Made by a program: the position numbers and the translations under genes. Shown here in pieces: positions 30,943 to 38,654 of a DNA stretch of 64,000 nt. Location of the stretch: contig CAWAET010000010.1 in assembly GCA_963781065.1 (NCBI GenBank), positions 15,071 to 79,070 on the forward strand. The letters run 5' to 3'. Under the pieces are notes generated by a model, which saw only the letters and a list, made by a program, of their open reading frames with translations, was not told the DNA's origin and searched no databases. Within the stretch, counting starts at the first letter, position 1. Every line of letters starts with the position of its first letter. The DNA is from CALZJC01 sp963781065. GTDB lineage: Bacteria > Acidobacteriota > Thermoanaerobaculia > Multivoradales > JAHEKO01.

Positions 30943-31618
30943 CTATCCCTCCTGCCCGAGCCTGGCCCGGCGGGCATCGACCAGCGGCTTGTAGGCCCGG
31001 CGGTGGAAATACGAGCCCGGCGATCACCAGGCAGGAGGCGACGGTCGCCAGGATCAGCCCGATCGCCCGGCGTCGCCACGGTCGAGAACTGGCCGACAAA
31101 GCCCTGGCCCAGGACCGGCGGCACGAACGGCTTGATCGACGAGCTGAGCGGCGCCGTGGGATCGAGGTTGGTGCCGAAGTCGGCCAGCCAGAACTGCAGG
31201 TCGCCGAGGAAGATGAGCGGATAGAGCACCGCCGGCAGGCTGAGCAGCGCCGCCCAGCGGTTGTGGATGTAGATCGCGCCCGCCACCAGCAGCACCAGGG
31301 CACCGACCGCGATGAGGCTCAGCGAGCGCTCGAGCTGCGCCGCCTCGGCCAGCGGCCGCATGCCGATGTAGTGGTTGAGCCCGTCGATCTCGCCGCACGT
31401 CGCCCGTCGAGATGGTTGAGGTAGGCGTGGACGAAGAGGCCCTGCGGGTACTGCGGCGCGTTGAGCCGCATCGTCCAGTAGGGCAGGAAGATCGAGACCA
31501 GCAGCAGCACCACCGCCAGCGCCGAGCAGCAGCGTCGGCAGCAGAAACTGGGCCCGGCCCCTCGGCAATCTGGCCGAGCGACACACGGGGTCCGATCAGA
31601 TCTTCGATCTTGCTCATG
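30943..31618 (-). CDS. nosB: NosB-like membrane protein of clade II nos clusters (frameshifted)
   Basis: A protein of about 225 residues. It starts at ATG 31618 (MSKIEDLIGPRVSLGQIA) with GGGAGG eight bases upstream. Transmembrane segments are LLLVSIFLPYWTMRL, SLSLIAVGALVLLVAGAIYI, LLSLPAVLYPLIFLGDLQFW and GLILATVASCLVIAGLVF. Conserved-looking loops include NAPQYPQGLFVHAYLNHLDG, DGLNHYIGMRPLAEAA and PPVLGQGFVGQFST. In clade II nos operons a polytopic protein (NosB) is encoded between nosZ and nosD, which is exactly this position. Its function is not settled; a role in electron supply or NosZ maturation has been proposed. Indels near 31570, 31530, 31400, 31075 and 31015. Confidence 0.75.
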
Positions 31619-31698
31619 GCAGACCTCCCGGCCGGGGATGAGAGAACATGGCCCATTCTCCCACCCCGGCGCGGTCGAGGGTTGCTTTTCCGGCCGGC

Positions 31699-33739
31699 CT
31701 AGGGCTCGACCAGGAAGTAGCCGACCATCTCCAGGTGCAGCGCCGAGCAGAACTCGGAGCAGTAGTAGGTGAAGACGCCGCCGGTGTCGGCGTCGAACTC
31801 GATGGTGGTCGCCTCGCCCGGCTCGAGGCTCAGGTTGATGTTGTAGGCCGGCAGCGCGAAGCCGTGGGTCGCGTCCTTGGCGCTCTCGACGTTGGTGATG
31901 TGCCAGATGACGTGGTCGCCCTTGCTTGACTCTCGACCTGCTCCGGCGTGAAGTGGCTGCGCACGCCGGTCATCCAGATCTCGACCGTGTTGCCGTTGCG
32001 CTCGATCTTCTCCTCGCCCGGCATCACCGCGTGCGGGATCCTTGGCCTGGGTGAGCGGGTTCCAGCCGATCTCGGGATAGATCTCCCAGGCATTGAGCTT
32101 GTCGGCCTTGATCATCTGCACGTAGTGCGGCTCGCCGATGCCGATCGGCATGTCGTAGAGCAGCTTCATCGACTCGCCGGTGCCGGCGATGTCGATGCAG
32201 CTGGAAGTTCTGCGGGAGCAGCGGCCCGACGGTCAGGAAGCGGTCGATCGACCACTTGTTGAGCGCCACCAGGTAGCCGCCGTCGGGGCTCACCGTGTCG
32301 CCCTCGGCGGCGACGATGTGGCCGACGTTGTAGTGCACCGGGATCTTCTCGATCAGCGTCCACTCGGGATCGCCGTGGCTGCCGGCGGACTTGCCGCCCA
32401 GGCTCCAGCGGGCCACCGCGGTGTCGAGGAAGAGGCTGGTGTAGGCGTAGCCCTTGTCGTCGAACTGGGTGTGCAGCGGGCCGAGGCCGAGCTCGATCTG
32501 CGCCTCGAGCGACGGCGTCGAAGTCGACGATGGTGACGCCGTAGTCGTCCTGGCCCGAGAAGTTCCCGTCGGCGATCGCCTGCTGGATCTTCTCGAAGCT
32601 GAAGACGGTGACGTGCGGGTCGAGCTTGCCGGAGATCACCAGGTACTCGCCGTTGGGCGTCACGTCGACGCCGTGCGGGCTCTTCGGCTCGGGCACGAAG
32701 TAGAGCACGCCCTTGGCGGCCGACGACCTCGAGCGGCAGCACCCGCATGCCCTCGATCGTCGTCGGTCTCGCCCGCCGCGACCAGCTGCCTGCGCCTTCT
32801 CGAGGTCGATCACGTGCAGGTAGTCCATGTCGCGCTGCGAGGCGCCGGCCTCGAACGGCGGGTTGCCGTCCTCGATGCCGCCGGTGGCCATCTCGGTGTT
32901 GAACGAGTTGCAGAAGACCCAGCCCTCGCGAGACCAGCTTGCCGGCGTCGCACAGGTCCTGCCAGTAGGGCGGCAGCTCCATGGCGAACGAGGCGGCCGG
33001 GTCGATCCGGCCCGCCGCGCGGTCGAACTTCCAGAAGGTGACCATGCCGCGATACTGCTCGGCGTAGTCGTCGATCGAGGCGTAGTCGGTGCCCAGCGGC
33101 GCCGCGTACTGGCCGCCCTCGATCACCCACTCGGTGTCCGGGGTGACGAAGGTGCCGCCGTGGTCGCTGGTCGCGATCGGGTTGTTGAGGATCTGCTTGG
33201 TCTCGAAGTCGCGCAGATCGATCACCGCCACCCGCGCCTGCGCCTTGTCGTTGATGAACAGCCACTCGCCGTCGTAGTCGCCGCCGGTCTCGGACAGCGC
33301 CGGATGGTGGGTGTCGGCCCAGTTGATCGTCTTGCCGCTGCACGTTGCCCCCGGCCAGCACCGCCCGGGTCTCGTTCGAGTAGCCCCAGCCCTGCCAGGG
33401 CTCGGGGGTGAAGACGCCGATGACCTTGAGCAGCCGCATCGAGGGCACGCCGATCACGAAGACCTGGCCGGAGTGACCGCCCGAGGCGAACATCACGTAG
33501 TCGTCCATCTGGCCGGTGGGCACGAAGGTCTTCACCGCGGCGTAGACGTCGTCGGGCGTCAGCCCGCGCGCGGCGATCACCGCGTCGGTGTCTCCGGAGG
33601 CGACCTTGGACACCACCTCCGGGGCCGAGCCGCCGCAACCGGCGGCCCAGAGAAGCCCCGCGGCCAGGACCGCGCAGCCGATTCCGGCCCACACTCGTGC
33701 TGGGGCCCACTTTCCGGGTCGATGAGATCCGCCGTGCAT
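31699..33739 (-). CDS. nosZ: Nitrous oxide reductase NosZ, Sec/lipoprotein type (clade II) (multiple frameshifts)
   Basis: The enzyme reduces N2O to N2 in the periplasm. The N-terminus has a Sec signal with a lipobox-like end (VLAAGLLWAAGCGG) and no twin Arg, typical of clade II. The propeller domain carries VPTGQMDDYVMFASGGHSGQ, NWADTHHPALSETGGDYDGE (His ligands of CuZ) and SDHGGTFVTPDTEWV. The cupredoxin domain has the CuA motif CSEFCSALHLEM. About eight indels (33340, 32930, 32780, 32725, 32520, 32200, 32040, 31925) break the frame, but all ligand motifs seen are intact. It is first in the nos cluster and is preceded by site 2 of the five-site promoter family. Confidence 0.93.
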
Positions 33740-33787
33740 ACAGTTTCTCCTCTTCAGTTGACTTCAGGGTCGCCTGATTACCGGGCA

Positions 33788-33831
33788 AGACTACGAACCC
33801 GGTGGCGGTCTGTCCCCACCCCCGGGGGTGG
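33788..33831 (-). promoter_or_regulatory. Inverted-repeat promoter, site 2 (nosZ)
   Basis: Minus strand: CCACCC-CCGG-GGGTGG (33831-33816), part of an 18-bp perfect palindrome at 33815-33832. A 20-bp spacer follows, then CGTAGTCT (33795-33788). The palindrome could also act as the terminator of the upstream SGNH-like gene, which ends at 33850. The nosZ ATG is 49 bp below the box. Confidence 0.5.
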
Positions 33832-33849
33832 GCCGGGTCTCACTCGGCC

Positions 33850-34777
33850 TCAAAACTGGAAGTAGATGAACGGCGCCGTGTCGCGCGCCATGAAGAGGAA
33901 GGTGACCGCGAGCAGCACCCCGGCCCCCAGACCGAAAGCCCAGGGCCGCACGCTCTCCGCCCGAAGCACGGGGCGTAGCCTGGCCGCCGCGACGTGGGCA
34001 ATCGCCAGCACGAGCAGGTCGAGGTCGTCCAGTAACGCGGCCCGCCGCTCGGGCCCCACGTTGGGATCGTCCTCCAGGGCGAGGAAGCCGGCGTTGTCCC
34101 GATGCAGCTGCTGGATCGCCCGGCAGTAGGGCCCGGGGCGGTCCCGCAGGAATCCAGTGGGCGGCTTCGCCGGTTCGCAGCGAAGACAGGAGCCAGTGCC
34201 GGGCGAAGGCCAGCAGCGCGCCGAGGTCGTCGCCGCCCTGCTCGGGCCGCGACGCCAGCCGGGCGGTCGTCCTTGCCGCGGCGAGACTGGCCCAGGCCAG
34301 CGGCAGCGCGCCGATCCGGTTCGACCACGCCGCCCGCCGAGTTTCGACCAGGGTCAGCCCGTCGTAGAGCGTCGGGTTGAAGGCCACCACCCGAGGCCGT
34401 CCTCCGCCCTCCCCCAGCCGCTGCAGCAGGAGCCTGAAATCGACGACGGTCATCGCCGGCAGTCCCAGGTTGTAGAAGGTGAGGTCGCACCCGCTCGCTC
34501 GCGCCAGCCGGTCGAGGCTGCCGGTGTCGACGTTGCGGTAGATCACGCCGGTGCCGAGGAACAACACGTCGCCGGGATGCGGATTGGACCGCAGGAGCTC
34601 CACCCGGTGGCTCAGGTAGTCGATCCTCGGGTCGTGCAGGCGGTCGGCGGCGCGCTGGGAGGCCCCCAGGGCGCCGACCAGCGCCAGCGCCGCGGCGGCG
34701 GCGGCGATCCCCCAGGCTCCCCCGCCCATCCCGGGCCGCGGCTCCGGCAGCACCGGCATGGTCTCGTGGCGGCTCAT
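33850..34777 (-). CDS. Membrane-anchored SGNH-like protein (one frameshift)
   Basis: A protein of about 309 residues. The start MSRHETMPVLPEPRPG at ATG 34777 overlaps the stop of the upstream MATCAP-type gene as ATGA, implying translational coupling. An N-terminal helix (GIAAAAAALALVGALGA) is followed by VLFLGTGVIYRNVDTGSLDR, where SGNH/DUF1574-type proteins have their first catalytic block. FYNLGLPAMTVVDFRLLLQR (the second block, with N) and VVAFNPTLYDGL follow. The Ser of the GDS block appears replaced by Gly-Thr. One indel lies near 34160. A C-terminal helix ends PFIYFQF, a tail also seen in MBOAT-partner proteins. The role is unknown. Confidence 0.55.
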
Positions 34778-36048
34778 CCGCCGTCGCGTTCCAACCGCTC
34801 GTCCTCGAAGCGGACGATCCGATCCAGGTCCACCGGCTTGATCTCGAGCTCGGCCAGGAAGGCCGAGTAGGTCAGGTTGGCCGCCAGGCGGCGGATGTCC
34901 CGCGCCCACGGCACGACATAGACCGGCTGGTGCAGCACGCCCGACTCGAACAGCGGCGCCAGCCGGAGGGTGTCGGCCAGGGTCAGCCGGCCGGCCAGCA
35001 GGTGGCGGATCAGCTCCGGCCGGTTGTCGCGGATGGCGATGCGCAGGAAGGCGTGCACCTCGAGCACCCCGATCAGATAGACGGCGTCCTTGGTGAAGGC
35101 CACGCCGCCGCGCGCGTCGCCGCCGCGGAAGATCCGCTGCGCCGAGTTGAAGGCCTCGCTTTCACTCTGCCCCGCCGCCAGAAACGACTCGAAGACCTCG
35201 ATGAAGTCGGCGCCGTCGAGGGCGCTCTTGACGGCCACCACTCGCTGCGCGATCCGCCGCAGCCGGCCGACGTCCATCGCCGTGGTGATGATCTCCGAGA
35301 AGACGGCGATCCCCTCCTGGGTCTGGGTCGTGCGGGGCGCCCCCAGGCTGAGGCACTTCAGGCCCGGCTGCTTGCGCCCGTTGAGCGCCGTGGCGGTGTG
35401 GACGAAGGCCTCGTGCTGCAGCAGCTGTTCCAGGTCGAGCTGCGAGAACATCTCCCCCTGGCGCAGCCGCACCCGCTTGGCGCCGGCGATCGCCTTCGAG
35501 GCGAGAGCCGGATCGAGCCGCACCACGACCTCGTCCTCGAAGAAGAACGGATCGATCGCGGCGCGGATCGCGGCGGCGAGGTCGGCGGCGGCGATCGTCG
35601 CGTCGCGCGGCGGGATCCGCGAGGCGTTGATCAGCTCGTCGGTCACCCGCAGAAAGAATTTCGCCGCGTCGACCGGGCTCCAGCCCTGCAGCTTCCACAC
35701 CTCGTCGGGCCGTCCGTACAGGGCGATCGAGCGCGTCGTGAACTCGGGCGTGCCGACGGCGCCGAGCATCCGCCCGGCGGTGGCGTAGCTGCGCGCGGTA
35801 GCGGCGATGAAGGCCTGGCGCGGGTCGCCCGGGCTGCAGCGGCCGGCCAGCTCCTCCAGACGGGCAACCTCGGCCGTGTGGTCGCGCGGCCGCGTCGCCG
35901 GCCGGGGCAGCTCGCGCCGCCCTCGGCGCCAGGCCTTGAGAAACCGCCCCTCCAGCGCCGGGCGCCAGCCGATCGACGAGAGAACGCGGATGCCGCGCGC
36001 CGCCCGGACGACTTCCCGGTCGAGCTCGCGCACGCGGTCTTGCTTCAT
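34774..36048 (-). CDS. MATCAP/DUF1704-family putative metallopeptidase (QEGLA-motif protein)
   Basis: An intact 424-aa protein. The family signature is present in order: LLQHEAFVHTATALNG (HExxH-like HEAFVH zinc motif), LKCLSLGAPRTTQTQEGIAV (the QEGLA motif, here QEGIA) and FSEIITTAMDVGRLRRIAQR. Eukaryotic members remove C-terminal Tyr or Glu from tubulin. Bacterial members are annotated 'flavohemoglobin expression-modulating QEGLA motif protein', without a proven substrate. It is translationally coupled (ATGA) to the SGNH-like membrane protein downstream. The start MKQDRVRELDREVVRAARG is the only good one. Confidence 0.85.
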   Translation of the reverse strand: MKQDRVRELDREVVRAARGIRVLSSIGWRPALEGRFLKAWRRGRRELPRPATRPRDHTAEVARLEELAGRCSPGDPRQAFIAATARSYATAGRMLGAVGTPEFTTRSIALYGRPDEVWKLQGWSPVDAAKFFLRVTDELINASRIPPRDATIAAADLAAAIRAAIDPFFFEDEVVVRLDPALASKAIAGAKRVRLRQGEMFSQLDLEQLLQHEAFVHTATALNGRKQPGLKCLSLGAPRTTQTQEGIAVFSEIITTAMDVGRLRRIAQRVVAVKSALDGADFIEVFESFLAAGQSESEAFNSAQRIFRGGDARGGVAFTKDAVYLIGVLEVHAFLRIAIRDNRPELIRHLLAGRLTLADTLRLAPLFESGVLHQPVYVVPWARDIRRLAANLTYSAFLAELEIKPVDLDRIVRFEDERLERDGG

Positions 36049-36083
36049 CTCGACGCGTCCTCCTCGAAATCCCGGGCGATCTT

Positions 36084-36251
36084 ATGCCTTCGGGCTACGT
36101 CCTCCACCGCTTGCTGGTGATCCCCAAGCCGGGGGACCAGGTGGAAGTCGATGGACAGTTCACGATTACCGTCTCCGAGGCCGATTCGCGCAGTATCCAG
36201 CGACTGCGGATCCAGAGCCTGGGGTCGGATTTCCGCCGTCACTCCGGGTAG
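36084..36251 (+). pseudogene. Orphan C-terminal fragment of a CorC/HlyC-domain (CNNM/hemolysin-type) transporter
   Basis: A 55-codon frame (MPSGYVLHRLLVIPKPGDQV followed by EVDGQFTITVSEAD and a RRHSG tail) matches the CorC_HlyC domain pattern GxVLxRLxRIPxxGDxVExxGxxxxVxxxDxRRI. In-frame codons just upstream of the ATG (LLEIPGDL) also fit the family. The CBS domains and membrane domain are absent, and the upstream bases are the start of the opposite-strand MATCAP-type gene. It looks like the 3' remnant left by a deletion or rearrangement. Confidence 0.65.
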
Positions 36252-36277
36252 ATCCCCGGACTGGCCCCGAACCCGGC

Positions 36278-37255
36278 TCAGCTGCCGCCGGCAGGATCCG
36301 GCAGGCGATCCAGAAACCCCAGATAGGCCAGCGCCGTCTTCTTCCCGTCCTCGATGATGGGAGTGTGGCCGAAACCCGGCCACTGCTCGACGTCGACGGG
36401 AACGTCGGCGGGCATGCGCGACGTGATGTACCCCGGATTCGGCTCGAGCACGCGGTCCGCGGTGCCCCATCGGATGAAGGTCGGCTGGCGAAGCCCCTGA
36501 AGCTCGTCGTCATGCACGACCGGCTCGTCGCCGCAGGCAAGCTGTCCGAAGATCCTGGTGTAGAGCTCCTGTCGCTCGAGCTCCATGCGGGTCAGATGCC
36601 GGTTGAGAAGCCGCGCGCCTTGGTGCAGCCACCCGGGTCCGTTCGTCACATACCGGACCTTCTCCGCGCCGCTCCATTGCACCTCGCCGCCCTTCCCAGC
36701 CGAGACGACCAGCGGATTGACCTTCAGCGGCGGCTTGGCTTCACCCCGCAGGTGCCGATGGAACTCCTCGGTATGGGGCTTCGGTGCTGTCGCGGGCGCG
36801 ATCAAGCCGACCGAGTCCACCTCGCGCGGGAAGTCCACCGCATACCGGAGCGCCACGGCGCCGCCCATCGAGTGGCCGAGGACATGATGGCGGCCCAGAA
36901 CCGGATCGAGCCTCTCGACCAGGGCCCGGGCGCGCGCCGCCTGCCGCGCCACGGTGTAGTCGTCGTCGGCCGCTTTCGAGGTCCGGCCGTGCCCCGCCAG
37001 GTCCGGCGCGACCACGCGGTGCTTCTTCGCGAGGCGCGCGATCATCCCGAACCAGCACTCCTTGTCGGCGGTGAACCCATGCAGCAGCAGGATCGGCCCA
37101 GCCGGACGTTTCGCGCGGCGGGGCGGCCCCGTATCGAAGTACGCCAGCTCCTCCGCCGTGCCGTCCCCGTACGAGATCCGCGTCGAAGCCGGCTTCAAGC
37201 CGTGCCACCGGTATCGAAGCCGTACAAGCGCCCCGTAGCCGGCCGTCTCGGTCAT
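36278..37255 (-). CDS. Alpha/beta hydrolase
   Basis: An intact 325-aa protein. The oxyanion region is ILLLHGFTADKECWFGMIAR, the nucleophile elbow is VLGHSMGGAVALRYAV (GHSMG, Ser), the Asp is in IRWGTADRVLEPN, and the His is in WPGFGHTPIIED. This is a full catalytic triad in the usual order. The cap region is short and contains PLKVNPLVVSAGKGGEV. No signal peptide is seen, so it is probably cytoplasmic. The substrate is not predictable; lipase, esterase and C-C hydrolase members all share these motifs. Its promoter region contains site 3 of the five-site family. Confidence 0.84.
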   Translation of the reverse strand: MTETAGYGALVRLRYRWHGLKPASTRISYGDGTAEELAYFDTGPPRRAKRPAGPILLLHGFTADKECWFGMIARLAKKHRVVAPDLAGHGRTSKAADDDYTVARQAARARALVERLDPVLGRHHVLGHSMGGAVALRYAVDFPREVDSVGLIAPATAPKPHTEEFHRHLRGEAKPPLKVNPLVVSAGKGGEVQWSGAEKVRYVTNGPGWLHQGARLLNRHLTRMELERQELYTRIFGQLACGDEPVVHDDELQGLRQPTFIRWGTADRVLEPNPGYITSRMPADVPVDVEQWPGFGHTPIIEDGKKTALAYLGFLDRLPDPAGGS

Positions 37256-37314
37256 CTCTGGAGAGTTCTTTCTAGCGCCTGAAAGCTCCCCTCGGCTTTC
37301 ACTGATGAGAAGCT

Positions 37315-37359
37315 AGGTTACGACCCGGACCGCCCCGCCCGAAACACCCTCAGGGGTGG
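37315..37359 (-). promoter_or_regulatory. Inverted-repeat promoter, site 3 (alpha/beta hydrolase)
   Basis: Minus strand: CCACCC-CTGA-GGGTGT (37359-37344), a 21-bp spacer, then CGTAACCT (37322-37315), 60 bp above the ATG at 37255. No riboswitch fits between the box and the gene. Confidence 0.5.
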
Positions 37360-37421
37360 GCTGATGCCGGGCGCGCGCCCGCAGATACGATGGCAGGCCG
37401 AGATGCCAGCTGAGCCGGCGC

Positions 37422-38186
37422 TCAGCGAGCCCGCTGCTCGACGAACCGGCGCAGGGCCTCGGCGATCCTCGGATGGGCCGAGCCCAACGAGTCGAAGGTG
37501 CTCCGGGTCAGCACCAGGACGTCGAGGTGGGCCGCAGCCTCGACCGTGGCGGCCCTGGCAGAGGGAGCGAGCAGGGCGCTCTCGCCAAACACCTCTCCAT
37601 AACCCAGCGTCTCAGCCTCCTCGACGTCACCTCCGGCTACCCTCACCAACACCCGCGCCGAGCCGCCCGCGACGACGTATAGACAGTCCCCCAAGTCCCC
37701 TTCGGAGAAGACCGCCTCGTTCGGCCCGTAGCTCTCGAGCTCCAGGCCGTGAATCAGCACCACCAGCTCTTCGGCGGTCAGCCCGCCGACTACCGGCGAG
37801 TCTTGCAGCGAAGACAGGTTGCGCAGCAGCCGCGCGCGCGCCCGCTCGCCTTTGCCGTCCTCGGTGACGCCGATCTCCCGATTGCGCACGAGGATCAACT
37901 CCGCCAGGCGCGCGGCCATCTCCGGGCGCCGGCGATCGACCCTCTGGACCTTCTTGAGCGTCGCGATCGCCTTGGCGGTGAAGCCGTCGGCGGCAAACTC
38001 CTCGGCCAACTCGACGAGCAGCACCGCGGCCTCATGTCGGCGGCCCGCCTGTGCCAATACGTCGGCAAGGCGCTGCCGGACGGTCACACTGCCGGGGCTT
38101 CCGCGCAGCGCCCGGCCCAGCTCCCGGATCGCGTCCCCGAAGCGTCCGGCCGCCACCAGCGAGTCGATGCGGGTTTGCTTTGTCAT
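37422..38186 (-). CDS. Cyclic nucleotide-binding-domain protein with N-terminal TPR-like helices
   Basis: A 254-aa protein. The start MTKQTRIDSLVAAGRFGDAI at ATG 38186 was chosen because the open frame upstream has no coding character. Helical pairs (IRELGRALRGSPGSVTVRQR, KAIATLKKVQRVDRRRPEMA) form a TPR-like N-terminal half. The CNB domain follows with ESYGPNEAVFSEGDLGDCLY, VVAGGSARVLVRVAGG and GYGEVFGESALLAPSARAAT, the phosphate-binding cassette FGExAL-x-RAAT. No helix-turn-helix follows, so it is not a Crp/Fnr regulator. It may bind cAMP, cGMP or another nucleotide. Confidence 0.82.
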   Translation of the reverse strand: MTKQTRIDSLVAAGRFGDAIRELGRALRGSPGSVTVRQRLADVLAQAGRRHEAAVLLVELAEEFAADGFTAKAIATLKKVQRVDRRRPEMAARLAELILVRNREIGVTEDGKGERARARLLRNLSSLQDSPVVGGLTAEELVVLIHGLELESYGPNEAVFSEGDLGDCLYVVAGGSARVLVRVAGGDVEEAETLGYGEVFGESALLAPSARAATVEAAAHLDVLVLTRSTFDSLGSAHPRIAEALRRFVEQRAR

Positions 38187-38397
38187 GATCAGACGGGCCG
38201 AAACCAGTCTCTCATGAGCGCATCCGCTCCCCTGGCGCGCGAGATCACGGGTCCGCGAGACGCAGCCTTGCCAGCCCGAGTCTTGCTCATGTGCGCCGTT
38301 CTTCTCCGGGGCCCTGCCTACCGAGCGCGCTCCGCAGATCGGTCCTTGCTTGCCTGGTCTGAGCCGCTCGCACGAATCGTCACGCAATCCGTGAGAC

Positions 38398-38441
38398 CTA
38401 CCCCGCCGGGTGGCGCGTTCCATCACGCGAGGGTGTAACTG
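38398..38441 (+). promoter_or_regulatory. Inverted-repeat promoter, site 4 (FG-GAP/TSP3 protein gene)
   Basis: Plus strand: CTACCC-CGCC-GGGTGG (38398-38413), a 20-bp spacer, then TGTAACTG (38434-38441). It is the only one of the five that faces the plus strand. It lies in the 468-bp intergenic region between the CNB gene and the 38655 gene. Confidence 0.45.
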
Positions 38442-38449
38442 GGTACTGT

Positions 38450-38555
38450 TTCCGCCATCGGTCCAGGCCAGCGCCAGCCTGGTCGCGCAAGCCACCGGTG
38501 CTCGTCTCCTCAAGGACCGGAACCACTCAAAGGCTGCCGGAGACCGCAGACCGGC
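38450..38555 (+). promoter_or_regulatory. Degenerate GEMM-like aptamer candidate
   Basis: Downstream of promoter site 4: hairpin CCAGGC-(8 nt)-GCCTGG, then GCGCAAGCCACCGG (compare CGCAAAGCCACGGG in the two clear copies), then a helix and GGCTGCCGGAGACCG. The order and position match the two clear riboswitches, but the hairpin lacks a GNRA loop and one A is missing from the core, so it may be decayed or damaged by a base-calling error. Nothing else is recognised between here and 38654. Confidence 0.4.
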
Positions 38556-38654
38556 GGAGGTTTCGCCAGCGAAGAGACTGACAGTGCACCGCAGATCGAG
38601 AGCCGGCAAAACAGCCCGTGCCTTCGAGATGCTCCAAATGATCGGGAGGCGGCC

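Noticed and set aside
33739..33739. A twin-arginine (clade I) signal on NosZ
   Set aside because: The N-terminus has no RR motif. It has a Sec-type hydrophobic core ending in a lipobox-like Ala-Gly-Cys.
37422..38186. The cyclic nucleotide-binding protein as the regulator of the five-site promoter family
   Set aside because: It has no helix-turn-helix. The second half is only the CNB fold and the first half is TPR-like.
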